Shown: positions 53,084-62,508 of the stretch, piece by piece
Numbering within the stretch: the stretch's first letter is position 1
Layout of the letters: every line of letters begins with the position of its first letter
Assembly: GCF_019050325.1 (NCBI RefSeq)
Contig: NZ_VOMB01000005.1
Span: forward strand, 62,001-126,000
Source of the DNA: [Mycobacterium] fortunisiensis
GTDB lineage: Bacteria > Actinomycetota > Actinomycetes > Mycobacteriales > Mycobacteriaceae
Reading direction: 5' to 3'
DNA: 64,000 nucleotides
Made by a program: the position numbers and the translations under genes
The notes under the pieces: generated by a model
What the model saw: the letters and a program-made list of their open reading frames with translations, nothing else
What the model was told of the DNA's origin: nothing
The model's database searches: none

Positions 53084-54013
53084 CTAAGCTCGCTGGCTAC
53101 GGGCCCCGGTGTACCACCGGGTGACGTCGTAGCCGGCGTCGTAACGGGCGAGCCATTCGGCGGCCAAGGCCGGCAGCTTCGCATTGCGGGGATTGTGGCC
53201 GGGAATCTGGCTGCGGACGCAACCTGAGGCGGCGGCCAGCTTCTCACGTAGTGGGATGTGGCCGTAGGCGTTGTCGCACGGTCCGTAATCCGGAAAGTCG
53301 AAGAACGAAAACTTCTGCGCCAGAGCACGTTTCCATCGGCGGGTGCTGTCCGCCCACTGTGCGTCGACCTTACGGTCCGCAATCGGGACGAGCCGGTTGA
53401 AGCTCTCGGAGATGGCGTTCATCACGGCGCCGACGTGGGTGAAGATCGACGGGGCCATGCGGGCGCGGTACCAGGGGTCGTCGATGACGGCGTCGTAGAT
53501 GAGCAGTGCCGAACTGCGGTGCTCGACTTCTTCGACGGTGTGCCACAAGAACAGCGATGCCACTCGGTCGTCGCCGGGCGCGAACAGGGTGTCGGCGTTG
53601 TCGAGCATCAGCTTGAACGACGGCGTGAACGTCGCTTCCACGTCGGCGGTGTAGGCCAGCCGGTACTTGACCGGCTTGGTGGCGGTCAGGTCGTCGAACA
53701 TGGCGATCGCCGTGTCGAGGGTCTCCTGCAGTGCGGGGTGGCTCTTGATCAGGGCCTTGGCATGCTGCCGGTGGGCCATGCTGTGCTGGCCCTCCTGTCG
53801 CATGAATGCCGCGGCCTCCTCGGCCACCTGCGGGTCGTTGATCAGGGGCAGCGCTTCGGTGACCGCCGCGCAGATCATCTTTTCGAAGGCGATCGCGAAG
53901 AACGAGAGCGAATTTGTGGCACACGAGAACGCCGGGTTGGACGCGTTCCACGCGAACGGCACGTCGTGGTCGGCGAACCCGAAGCGCAGCTTGCGCACTT
54001 GCAGATCAGTCAC
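53084..54013 (-). CDS. Metal-dependent hydrolase, PF10118 family
   Basis: 309 residues from GTG 54013; the upstream frame has no domain. The family core includes AFEKMICAAVTEAL, FMRQEGQHSMAHRQHAK (first His/Glu cluster), YTADVEATFTP and FLWHTVEEVEHRSSALLIYD (second metal cluster HxxxEExxH). These patterns indicate a di-metal helical bundle. The family is annotated metal-dependent hydrolase, but substrates are not established. First gene of the minus-strand group with DUF2505 and the epimerase. Confidence 0.85.
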   Translation of the reverse strand: MTDLQVRKLRFGFADHDVPFAWNASNPAFSCATNSLSFFAIAFEKMICAAVTEALPLINDPQVAEEAAAFMRQEGQHSMAHRQHAKALIKSHPALQETLDTAIAMFDDLTATKPVKYRLAYTADVEATFTPSFKLMLDNADTLFAPGDDRVASLFLWHTVEEVEHRSSALLIYDAVIDDPWYRARMAPSIFTHVGAVMNAISESFNRLVPIADRKVDAQWADSTRRWKRALAQKFSFFDFPDYGPCDNAYGHIPLREKLAAASGCVRSQIPGHNPRNAKLPALAAEWLARYDAGYDVTRWYTGARSQRA

Positions 54014-54266
54014 CTGATTGCACCTCGATCTTTTGGGACCGATCTTGTTGGACCCAGCTCTGGACCGATCTCTCGGGCCAGGTCCACTGCGGGACATCAC
54101 GCACGATGACATCAATTTACGGATACGTCAACGACATCGTCCATAAACCCTCCTGACGTCCGAGCAGCCGGTACCGTGCGCGTCAAACAACGATCGCGTT
54201 GCGGACTGCGGGGCCACACCTGAACTGGTCAGGCCCGGTCAGCCGAGAAAAACATGGGGTGAACCG
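54014..54266. promoter_or_regulatory. Divergent promoter region with CGTCAA-type motifs
   Basis: 253 bp between the PF10118 gene and the TylF-type gene. It contains GACATCAATT (54108-54117) and ACGTCAA (54125-54131) eight bases apart, similar to the motif upstream of mmpS4 and mbtH. No gene was seen. Confidence 0.45.
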
Positions 54267-55391
54267 TTGGTTGTGATCGACAGTCGGCCGGTGGACAGGA
54301 CGAACCTGCACCGGCTCTGGCGGGCGATGCTCATCGGCATCGCGATCGCCGCGGCCGTGGCGTGCTACTTCGTGCCGGTCCTGCTGATCGGGTTGGGCGT
54401 GCTGGCGGTGCTGTTGGCCGGTGCGCGCCTGCTCTGTGCAGGGCGCGACCGCTTCATCCCGAACCTCTACGCGCGTGACATCGCGGTCTATGACGACGAC
54501 TACCAGGCGTTCATCCGCAGCAGCCTTGCCGAGCTGCGCCGGTGCAAGATCCCGGGCCATCCGCTGCTGGCCGAGGCAAGCCAATTGGCGTCAGGGCCGG
54601 CCGGGGATTCCGAGGGTCTGCTGCTGGACCTGGGGGTGTGGATCGGTTGGTCGACTCGGCTCACGTCCGACGCGAGCCACCGCACGGTCCACGGCTTCGA
54701 CACCTTTTCCGGTCTGGTCGAAGACTGGCAGGTCGACGACCAGATGGTCATCAAGAGCGGAACCTTCTCCCTGACCGAACCGCTGGCCCAACGCCTCATG
54801 CCGGACACCGGGGTCACCCTCGACGAGGACGGGATACCCGCCGCGCTGGGCCGCAAGGTGCAGTTCGTCAAGGGCATGACCTACGACACCCTGGATCCGT
54901 TCCTGGCCGCGCACCCGGGTGCCCCGATCAGCTTGTTCCACATGGATCTGGACACCTACGAGAGTTGCCTGCACGCCCTGGAGGCCTGCAAGGACCGCTT
55001 CGTCGAGGGGTCCATCCTGGTGTTCGACGAATACCTGGTCACCAACGCCGAGATGCAGGCGTTCTACGAGTTCCAGCGCAAGTACGGCCTGGAATGGCGT
55101 TACCGCACTTGGGGTCTGGAAATTTGGGAGATGAACGTCGAGATGGTCACCTCGCGCGTGAAGCGCGTGGCGTACTACTTCCTCGCGATCGCCGTGTACT
55201 GGCTGGTGGGCAACGGGAACTACGCGTGGGCGTTCTTCACCAAACGGTTCTGGCGGTTCTGGCTGGGCGCCCCGGTGGGCGACATCCTGTTCATGCTCGG
55301 TGCGGCCGGACAACGCAAATCGGTGAGTCTGGAGATCACCGGCCTGGGCCGGCTCGATCGCACCCGGCAACCCGACGGTGCCAACCGATGA
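54267..55391 (+). CDS. Membrane-anchored TylF-type O-methyltransferase
   Basis: 374 residues from TTG 54267 (GTG 54273 possible). Two membrane segments start the protein (MLIGIAIAAAVACYFVPVLL, then IGLGVLAVLLAGARLLC). The TylF domain follows: SEGLLLDLGVWIGWSTRLTS, VHGFDTFSGLVEDW, LFHMDLDTYESCLHALEA and SILVFDEYLVTN. After it comes a further hydrophobic stretch (VAYYFLAIAVYWLVG, then FWLGAPVGDILFMLG). The other TylF enzyme here is soluble. A sugar O-methyltransferase working at the membrane, close to export, is inferred. Confidence 0.87.
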   Translation: MVVIDSRPVDRTNLHRLWRAMLIGIAIAAAVACYFVPVLLIGLGVLAVLLAGARLLCAGRDRFIPNLYARDIAVYDDDYQAFIRSSLAELRRCKIPGHPLLAEASQLASGPAGDSEGLLLDLGVWIGWSTRLTSDASHRTVHGFDTFSGLVEDWQVDDQMVIKSGTFSLTEPLAQRLMPDTGVTLDEDGIPAALGRKVQFVKGMTYDTLDPFLAAHPGAPISLFHMDLDTYESCLHALEACKDRFVEGSILVFDEYLVTNAEMQAFYEFQRKYGLEWRYRTWGLEIWEMNVEMVTSRVKRVAYYFLAIAVYWLVGNGNYAWAFFTKRFWRFWLGAPVGDILFMLGAAGQRKSVSLEITGLGRLDRTRQPDGANR

Positions 55392-55443
55392 CAACGAAAA
55401 GTCTGTTCTCCCAAGGGGATCGTCTGATGAAGGGGATGGCTGC

Positions 55444-56205
55444 GTGAGCATCAACGACAAGCTGGTGATGTTGGCGGACGCGCTGCCCGGCGTGAACCGG
55501 ATCCGGGCCGTGCAGCAGGCGCTCGCGATGCGTCGCGACCCGGTGTACCTGGAGATCGGGGTCTCGAAGGGGCAGGCGTTCCAGCGGATCAGCGCCGACA
55601 TCAAGCTCGCGGTGGACCCGGCGTTCCGGATTCCGCCGCGATCCCGCGAACTCGCCGCTGCCAAAGGCCGCGTGACGAGGTACTTCGAGACCACCAGTGA
55701 CGCGTTCTTCGAGAACGAGACCGCCCTGCTCGAGCAGCACCGGATCGACGTCGCCCTGATCGACGGCCTGCACACCTACGAACAGGTGGTGCGCGATGTC
55801 GAGAACACGGTCCGTTATCTCAAGGACGACGGCGTGATCTTCCTGCACGATTGCAACCCCCCGTTCGAGCTGGCCGGCCGGCGCGCGGACTCGTGGGAGG
55901 AATTCATGGCGCAACAGTCAGGGCCGTTGAAGATCGGCATCTGGAACGGCGACGTGTGGAAAGCCATTGTGCAGCTCCGCAGTACCCGCCCGGACCTGCT
56001 CGTCGGCGTCCTCAAATGCGACCAGGGCGTCGGATTCGTCCGCAAGGGCACCCCGGAATCCACCCTGCCGTACACGCCGAGGCAGATCGAAGCCCTCACC
56101 TACGCCGACCTCAAAGCCGACCGCAAGCGGCTGCTCAACCTGAAGTCGCCCCGCTATCTCGGCGAATTCCTCAGGGAGAGTGTGGGATCGTCGCGCAACA
56201 CCTAG
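55444..56205 (+). CDS. Class I SAM-dependent methyltransferase
   Basis: 253 residues from GTG 55444, with AAGGGGA upstream. PVYLEIGVSKGQAFQRISA is the SAM motif I, then LAVDPAFRIPP, VALIDGLHTYEQVVRDVENTV with the conserved DGLHTYE, and FLHDCNPPFELA. This pattern is the Methyltransf_24 group, often sugar or lipid methyltransferases. It lies between the membrane-anchored TylF enzyme (52 bp upstream) and the third Gtf (23 bp downstream), so an operon is likely. Which GPL hydroxyl it would methylate is not known. Confidence 0.87.
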   Translation: MSINDKLVMLADALPGVNRIRAVQQALAMRRDPVYLEIGVSKGQAFQRISADIKLAVDPAFRIPPRSRELAAAKGRVTRYFETTSDAFFENETALLEQHRIDVALIDGLHTYEQVVRDVENTVRYLKDDGVIFLHDCNPPFELAGRRADSWEEFMAQQSGPLKIGIWNGDVWKAIVQLRSTRPDLLVGVLKCDQGVGFVRKGTPESTLPYTPRQIEALTYADLKADRKRLLNLKSPRYLGEFLRESVGSSRNT

Positions 56206-56228
56206 GACGCGAAAGGTCGACATCCGCG

Positions 56229-57509
56229 ATGAAGTTTGTGCTGGCAACCTGGGGGAGCCGCGGCGACATCGAGCCCAACCTCGCCGTGGGCCGCGAGCTG
56301 GTGGACCGCGGGCACGAGGTGTGGATGGCGGTGCCGCCCGACCTGCTCGGCTTCGTCGAGGCGGCGGGGCCCAAAGCGGTGGCGTTCGGCCCGAATTCGC
56401 GGTCGATTCTCGACGCGCACCGCGACTTCTGGACGTGCTTCTTCCGTCACCCCTGGAAGGTGCGGGAGCTGGTCAGGTCGCGGGTCGAGATCGCCGGGCC
56501 GCTGCTGCAGGGGTGGCAGGACATGAGCTCGACGCTGATGTCGCTCGCCGACGGGGCCGACCTGATTTTCACCGGCATCAACTTCGAGGACGCCGCCGCC
56601 AACGTCGCCGAGCACTACGACATTCCGTTGGCCACCCTGCACTATTTCCCGTTGCGGCCCAACGCCGTCGTGCTGCCGTTCCTGCCGGCGTGGCTGGGCC
56701 GCGCGGTGGTGAAGGCGTTCTGGTGGGTGTCGTGGCGCGGGACGAAGAAGGTCGAGGACCAGCAACGGCGCGAATTGGGGCTGGGGAAGTCCAGCGGTTC
56801 TGCGCCCCGGCGGATCACCGAGCGAGGCTCGCTGGAAATGCAGGCGTACGACGAGGCGTGCTTTCCGGGGCTGGCCGACGAGTGGGCCGGTGACGCGGGG
56901 AAGCGCCCGCTCAACCGTCCGTTCGTCGGCACGTTGACGCTGGAATTGCCGACGGAATCCGACGAGGAGGTCGCGCGGTGGATCGCGGCGGGCACGCCGC
57001 CGATCTTCTTCGGCTTCGGCAGCATTCCGGTCGAGTCTCCGGCCGACACCATCGCCATGATCGCGACGGCCTGCTCGCGGTTGGGGGAGCGGGCCCTGAT
57101 CGGCGCCGCCGGCACCGACTTCGGCAACGGTCCGCAGTTCGAGCACGTCAAAGTGGTGGGCACGGTGAACTACGCGACGACCTTCCCGGCCTGCCGCGCC
57201 GTGGTGCATCACGGTGGTTCGAGCACCACGCCCATCGTGATGCGGGCCGGGGTTCCGCAGCTGATCCTGTACTGGGACCTGGTGCACGCGATCTACGGGG
57301 CCGCGGTCAAACGGCTGAAGGTGGGCACCGCCCGACGGTTCTCGACCGCGACCGAGGACTCGCTGGTGGCTGACCTGCGCACCATCTTGGCTCCCGACCA
57401 TGTGGCCCGGGCCGGTGAGCTCGCGACCCGCATTACCGAGCCGGCCAAGAGCGCCGCGGCCGCGGCCGACTGTTTGGAGAGTTTCGCTCGCCGGCACCGT
57501 ATGCCCTGA
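56229..57509 (+). CDS. GT1-family glycosyltransferase (GPL Gtf type)
   Basis: 426 residues from ATG 56229. N-terminus [21 protein letters not shown]; donor motifs [17 protein letters not shown] and [20 protein letters not shown], where the usual HHGGAGT is HHGGSST. That change, and an insertion (KRPLNR) before the donor domain, set it apart from the two other Gtf copies and may reflect different sugar or acceptor use. It is directly before mbtH-mps1, a position also held by a Gtf in known GPL loci. Confidence 0.93.
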   Translation: MKFVLATWGSRGDIEPNLAVGRELVDRGHEVWMAVPPDLLGFVEAAGPKAVAFGPNSRSILDAHRDFWTCFFRHPWKVRELVRSRVEIAGPLLQGWQDMSSTLMSLADGADLIFTGINFEDAAANVAEHYDIPLATLHYFPLRPNAVVLPFLPAWLGRAVVKAFWWVSWRGTKKVEDQQRRELGLGKSSGSAPRRITERGSLEMQAYDEACFPGLADEWAGDAGKRPLNRPFVGTLTLELPTESDEEVARWIAAGTPPIFFGFGSIPVESPADTIAMIATACSRLGERALIGAAGTDFGNGPQFEHVKVVGTVNYATTFPACRAVVHHGGSSTTPIVMRAGVPQLILYWDLVHAIYGAAVKRLKVGTARRFSTATEDSLVADLRTILAPDHVARAGELATRITEPAKSAAAAADCLESFARRHRMP

Positions 57510-57513
57510 TCGA

Positions 57514-57539
57514 CGCCGTCGCGGGCCTTTGCGACGGCG
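57514..57539 (+). terminator. Hairpin after the third Gtf gene
   Basis: CGCCGTCGC and GCGACGGCG (9-bp perfect arms, 8-nt loop) directly follow the stop codon. Likely a terminator separating the methyltransferase-Gtf unit from mbtH-mps1. No U-tract follows. Confidence 0.65.
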
Positions 57540-57613
57540 GGTTCAGCTACCGGGCCCTGAGGTCGGTGATCTCAGTCACAGCCGGGAAGTGCGGTTTTGC
57601 AACTTGTTGCGTC

Positions 57614-57648
57614 AGCGTCAATTACATTCTTTGCATAAGCGTCAATTA
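57614..57648 (+). repeat. Direct repeat AGCGTCAATTA upstream of mbtH
   Basis: Exact 11-bp copies at 57614-57624 and 57638-57648, spaced 24 bp start to start, in an AT-rich stretch that ends 18 bp before the mbtH GTG. They probably bind a regulator or mark promoter elements of the NRPS operon. Confidence 0.55.
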
Positions 57649-57666
57649 AAGTGGCTGGGAGAACCG

Positions 57667-57897
57667 GTGAGCATCAACCCCTTTGACGACGACAACGGCA
57701 GCTTCTTTGTGCTGGTCAACGACGAGGAACAACACAGTCTGTGGCCGGCCTTCGTCGACGTCCCGCCCGGTTGGCAGGTCGTTCACGGCGCGGCGGACCG
57801 GGCCGGATGCCTCGAGTACATCGAGCAGAACTGGTCCGACATCCGCCCGAGGAGCCTGCGCGAACGTCTGGCAGTTAGCCGGACGTCGAACCACTAG
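57667..57897 (+). CDS. mbtH: MbtH-like NRPS accessory protein
   Basis: 76 residues from GTG 57667, with GGGAG upstream. [38 protein letters not shown] and [16 protein letters not shown] carry the conserved Trp residues and the NPFDD and SLWP motifs of MbtH proteins. These bind A domains and activate or stabilise them. It is 21 bp before the NRPS gene, as in known GPL operons. Confidence 0.95.
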   Translation: MSINPFDDDNGSFFVLVNDEEQHSLWPAFVDVPPGWQVVHGAADRAGCLEYIEQNWSDIRPRSLRERLAVSRTSNH

Positions 57898-57918
57898 AAC
57901 ACCGGGTCAGGGAGTCCA

Positions 57919-60900
57919 ATGGAACTCAAGGACGGCGCGCTCCCGCTGACGCGCGCGCAGCTGGACATTTGGCTTGCGCAGGAGACCGGTCACTCCGACA
58001 CGGACTGGCAGATCGGCCTCCTGATCAAAATCGACGGCGAGTTGGACCGCGACGTCCTGCAGTGGGCGATCGAGCGAGCGATGCGGGAAGCCGAACCGGT
58101 CCGGGTGTCCTTCTTCGAAGCCGACGGCCACGTCTTCCAGAAGGCGATCGACCACCCCGACATCCCGCTGGATTTCTACGACCTGACCGATTCCGACGAT
58201 CCGACGCAGGCCGCGCAGCAGATGGCGCTGTCGATCCAGCGCACCCCCATGTCCTTCACCGGTCCGTTGTTCAAGTACGCGCTCTTCCAGACCGGAGCGG
58301 AGGAGTTCTACGCGTTCGGGTGCTACCACCACATCGTCATCGACGCCGCAGGCATCGGGCTGCTGGGCAACCGGATCGCTTCGGTGTACACCGCGGTGGT
58401 ATCGGGCGAACCCATCCCGCCGGCCTTCTTCAGCACCCTGCAGGAACTGGTCGACGCCGAATCGGAATACGAAGCGTCAGCGGACTATTCGTCCGACGAG
58501 AGTTACTGGACACAGAACCTGCCGTCGGAGGACCGAACGAACCACCAGGTGTCCGCGGCCACCGGCGAGCGTGACCCGAACTGGCGCTCGGAGCCGGTGC
58601 AACTGGACCCCGTGGTGCTCCGCCGCGTCGACGAGCTGGCCCACGCCTGGAACATGCCACGCCCGTCGGTCATCACCGCGGCCTGTGCGCTGTTGGTGCG
58701 GGGCCGCTGCGCCGAGGGCTCCGAAGTGGTGCTCGATTTCCCGGTCAGCCGACGGGTGAGCCCCGAGTCGAAGACGTCGCCGGGCATGGCCGCCGGCGTC
58801 GTACCACTGGTGCTCGACGTCGGGGCGGGCGCCACCGTCGGCGACTTCTGCCGCCATGTCGACACCCGGATCCAGGAAGCGTTGCAGCATCAGCGATTCC
58901 CGGTGCACGCCCTCGAGCGCAAGATCCACCACCGCGGTGCCGCGCAGACCGCCGACCGGGTGGTGATCGACTTCTTCCCGCTGGCGTTCACGCTGGACTT
59001 CGGCGGCATCCCGGCCTCGGCGTCGATGAGCAACTCGGGTTTCGTCGGCGGATTCGGTTTCATCTTCTCGGGGCTCGGCGACAAGCTTTTCATCAGCACG
59101 CTGGGCGCCGGGCACGTGTTCTCCGACATGGATGTCGCCGACCTGGCGGGGCGGCTGCAGCAGGTGTTGGTGGCGATGACGGCCGACCCCGGCCGGCGGC
59201 TGTCCTCGATCGGCGTGCTCGACCCCGGTGAGCGCGACCGCCTCGACGAGTGGGGCCACCGGGCCCAACTGGCCGGCGTGGTCAGCGCCGCGACGTCGAT
59301 CCCGGAGGTGTTCGCCGATCAGGCAGCCCGGGTTCCCGACGCGGTGGCGCTGCGCTGCGGCGAGCGTTCCTGGACATATCGGGAACTCGACGACACCGCC
59401 AACCGGATGGCGCAGCAGTTGGCCGCGCACGGCGCCGGCCCCGGACAGCGGGTGGCGTTGCTGCTGCCGCGCACCGGTGATGCGATCGTGGCGATCCTGG
59501 CGGTGCTGAAGACCGGGGCAGCCTATGTCGCAATCGATCCGGCGGTGCCGGCCGCGCGGATGGAGTTCGTGCTCGGCGACGCCGCGCCGATCGCCGCGAT
59601 CACCACCACGGAACTGGTCGAGCGGCTCGCCGGGCAAGACCTGCTGGTGCTCGACGTCGACCATCTCGTAAATGGCTCTACGGCACCAGAAGTAGCCGGA
59701 TCCGTGGCCGGTCCGGGTGCCGACGATGTTGCCTACATCATCTACACGTCGGGAACCACCGGTACCCCCAAGGGGGTCGCCGTCCCGCACCGCAACGTGA
59801 TCCGACTGCTGCAGACGCTGGATGCCGACATGGAATTGGCCGGGCAGGTGTGGTCGCAGTGCCATTCGCTGGCGTTCGACTTCTCGGTGTGGGAGATCTG
59901 GGGTGCCCTGCTGTACGGCGGCCGGGTGGTGGTGGTGCCCGACGCCGTGGTGCGTTCACCGGAAGACCTGCATGCGCTGCTGGTGTCGGAACAGGTGACC
60001 TCGCTGAGCCAGACACCGTCGGCGTTCTACGCGCTGCAGGCCGCCGACACCGCGCAACCTGAACACGGCGCGCGGCTGGCGCTTGAGGCCGTGGTGTTCG
60101 GCGGGGAAGCCCTGGAGCCACATCGGTTGCGGCCGTGGCAGGAACGGCATCCGGACTCGCCACGGTTGATCAACATGTACGGCATCACCGAGACCACGGT
60201 GCACGCGTCGTTCCGGGAACTGGCCGCCGCCGACATCGTCGGCGACACCACCGTCAGCCCCATCGGGGTACCGCTGGCGCACCTGGGCTTCTTCGTCCTC
60301 GACGGGTGGTTGCAGCCGGTCCCGGCCGGGGTGGTCGGCGAGCTGTATGTGGCCGGCGCCGGACTGTCGTACGGCTACATCGGCCGGGCGGGGTTGTCCG
60401 CCACCCGGTTTGTGGCCTGCCCGTTCGGCGGTGCGGGCGAACGCATGTACCGGACCGGCGACCTGGTCCGGTGGAACGCCGACGGTGAACTCGAGTACCT
60501 GGGCAGGGCCGACGAACAGGTCAAGATCCGCGGCTACCGGATCGAGCTCGGCGAAATCCAGGCCGCCCTGGGCGGACTGGACGGTGTCGAGCAGGCGGTG
60601 GTGATCGCCCGGGAGGACCGCCCCGGCGACAAGCGCCTCACCGGATACATCACGGGCACAGCAGATCCCGCCGCATTGCGCGCCGCACTGGCCGAGCGGC
60701 TGCCCGCTTACATGGTGCCCACCGTGGTGATGGTGATCGAAACGCTGCCGTTGACGGTCAACGGCAAGCTCGACGTCCGGGCCCTGCCCGCGCCCGAATA
60801 CCAGGGCACCGATGCCTACCGTGCACCCGTCGATGCGGTCGAGGAGATCCTGGCCGACATCTACGCCCAGGTGCTGGGCTTGGACCGGGTCGGGGTGGAC

Positions 60901-62508
60901 GAGTCGTTCTTCGAGTTGGGCGGCGACAGCATTCTGTCGATGCAGGTGGTGGCCCGGGCCCGGGCGGCCGGGGTGGTGTGCCGGCCTCGCGACGTGTTCG
61001 TCGAGCAGACCGTGGCCCGGCTGGCCCGGGTGGCAGTCGTCGCCGACGATGCCACGGCAATCGACGACGGCGTCGGGCCGGTGCCGGCCACCCCGATCGT
61101 GCGATGGCTCCAGGGCCTGGAAGCCGCCGGCAGCCCGGTGGACCAGTTCAGCCAGACCGTGGTGGTGCAGGCCCCGGCCGGGACCACCGAGGCAGACGTC
61201 CTCGTGATGTTGCAGGCGCTGTTGGATCACCACGCCATGCTGCGGCTGCAGGTGCAAGCCGACGGTGCGGGGCAGTGGTCGCTGAGCGTGCCGGAGGCCG
61301 GCGCGGTGGACGCCCGCGCCTGCCTGCAGTCCGTCGACGTGATGACCGACGAGGCGGTGGTGGAAACCCTGTTGCGGTTGAACCCGGCCGCCGGGGTGAT
61401 GCTGAGCGCACTGTGGGTCGAGTCCACCGGCCGCTTGCTGGCCATCGTGCACCACCTCGCCGTCGACGGGGTGTCCTGGCGAATCCTGTTGGAAGATCTC
61501 AATATTGCCTGGGCACAGCATCAGGCCGGCCATTGCCCGGCACTGCCGGATTCGGGGACGTCGTTCGCCCGGTGGGGGGCACTGCTGACCCAGTACGCCC
61601 ACCACCCCGACGTCGTGCAGCAGGAGCAGGTGTGGCGTCAACTCGGGTCGACCCCGGCCGCGTTGCCGGCGGTGCGCCCCGAGGAGGACACGCTGGCCAC
61701 CGGCGGGAACCTGTCGGTGGACCTCGACATCGAGACCACCCGGATGCTGCTCGGCGAGGTGCCGGCCGCATTCCATGCCGGTGTGCACGACATCCTGCTC
61801 ATCGCATTCGGTTTGGCGCTCGCGGAATTCCTCGGGACCGGCGGCGCACCGATCGGCGTCGACGTGGAGGGCCACGGTCGTGACGAGGAGCTCACGGCCC
61901 TGGGCGAGCGTGTCGACTTGTCGCGCACCGTCGGCTGGTTCACCGCCAAATACCCAGTGGCACTTGTCGTCGGCGGTCTGGACTGGGGTCGGGTGGTGGC
62001 CGGGGACGCGGAACTGGGTGCCGTCATCAAAGCCGCCAAGGAACAGCTGCGGACCGTGCCGGACGGATTGTCCTACGGCGCACTGCGATACCTGAACAGC
62101 AACGTCGATCTGGACGGCGCCGACCCGGCGATCGGGTTCAACTATCTGGGCCGGCAAGGTGCGACGTCGGCCGAGACGTCCGGACAGCTGTGGCAGATCG
62201 CCTGGGACGGTTTGGCCGACGTCAGCCCGACGGTACGGCTGCCGATGCCGCTGGTACACACCCTGGAACTCAACGCAGGCACGGTGGACACCGACGCCGG
62301 CCCGTTCCTGCGCGCCGGCTGGACGTGGGCGCCGTCGGCGCTGAAGCAGGCACAGGTCAGCCGGCTGAGCACATTGTGGTTCGAGGCACTGGCCGGTATG
62401 TGCGCACATGTGAGAGGTGGTGGGGGCGGGTTGACGCCTTCGGACATTGCTGTCGGCCTGAGCCAGCAGCAGATCGACGAGCTCCAGCGCCAATATGCAG
62501 ATAGCTGA
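57919..62508 (+). CDS. mps1: NRPS, first module (C-A-T-E) of the GPL peptide synthetase
   Basis: 1529 residues from ATG 57919. Domains: condensation (1-430; [13 protein letters not shown] at about 135, likely accepting the fatty acyl starter), adenylation (about 460-960; [20 protein letters not shown] at about 607, [33 protein letters not shown]), carrier protein ([14 protein letters not shown], about 997, Ser 4'-phosphopantetheine site), epimerisation (about 1050-1480; [26 protein letters not shown]). It ends in a linker at [15 protein letters not shown]. In GPL the first residue is D-Phe, so an E domain fits, but the binding-pocket residues look threonine-like. A single-module first protein is unusual, because other loci fuse modules. 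Confidence 0.9.
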   Translation: MELKDGALPLTRAQLDIWLAQETGHSDTDWQIGLLIKIDGELDRDVLQWAIERAMREAEPVRVSFFEADGHVFQKAIDHPDIPLDFYDLTDSDDPTQAAQQMALSIQRTPMSFTGPLFKYALFQTGAEEFYAFGCYHHIVIDAAGIGLLGNRIASVYTAVVSGEPIPPAFFSTLQELVDAESEYEASADYSSDESYWTQNLPSEDRTNHQVSAATGERDPNWRSEPVQLDPVVLRRVDELAHAWNMPRPSVITAACALLVRGRCAEGSEVVLDFPVSRRVSPESKTSPGMAAGVVPLVLDVGAGATVGDFCRHVDTRIQEALQHQRFPVHALERKIHHRGAAQTADRVVIDFFPLAFTLDFGGIPASASMSNSGFVGGFGFIFSGLGDKLFISTLGAGHVFSDMDVADLAGRLQQVLVAMTADPGRRLSSIGVLDPGERDRLDEWGHRAQLAGVVSAATSIPEVFADQAARVPDAVALRCGERSWTYRELDDTANRMAQQLAAHGAGPGQRVALLLPRTGDAIVAILAVLKTGAAYVAIDPAVPAARMEFVLGDAAPIAAITTTELVERLAGQDLLVLDVDHLVNGSTAPEVAGSVAGPGADDVAYIIYTSGTTGTPKGVAVPHRNVIRLLQTLDADMELAGQVWSQCHSLAFDFSVWEIWGALLYGGRVVVVPDAVVRSPEDLHALLVSEQVTSLSQTPSAFYALQAADTAQPEHGARLALEAVVFGGEALEPHRLRPWQERHPDSPRLINMYGITETTVHASFRELAAADIVGDTTVSPIGVPLAHLGFFVLDGWLQPVPAGVVGELYVAGAGLSYGYIGRAGLSATRFVACPFGGAGERMYRTGDLVRWNADGELEYLGRADEQVKIRGYRIELGEIQAALGGLDGVEQAVVIAREDRPGDKRLTGYITGTADPAALRAALAERLPAYMVPTVVMVIETLPLTVNGKLDVRALPAPEYQGTDAYRAPVDAVEEILADIYAQVLGLDRVGVDESFFELGGDSILSMQVVARARAAGVVCRPRDVFVEQTVARLARVAVVADDATAIDDGVGPVPATPIVRWLQGLEAAGSPVDQFSQTVVVQAPAGTTEADVLVMLQALLDHHAMLRLQVQADGAGQWSLSVPEAGAVDARACLQSVDVMTDEAVVETLLRLNPAAGVMLSALWVESTGRLLAIVHHLAVDGVSWRILLEDLNIAWAQHQAGHCPALPDSGTSFARWGALLTQYAHHPDVVQQEQVWRQLGSTPAALPAVRPEEDTLATGGNLSVDLDIETTRMLLGEVPAAFHAGVHDILLIAFGLALAEFLGTGGAPIGVDVEGHGRDEELTALGERVDLSRTVGWFTAKYPVALVVGGLDWGRVVAGDAELGAVIKAAKEQLRTVPDGLSYGALRYLNSNVDLDGADPAIGFNYLGRQGATSAETSGQLWQIAWDGLADVSPTVRLPMPLVHTLELNAGTVDTDAGPFLRAGWTWAPSALKQAQVSRLSTLWFEALAGMCAHVRGGGGGLTPSDIAVGLSQQQIDELQRQYADS

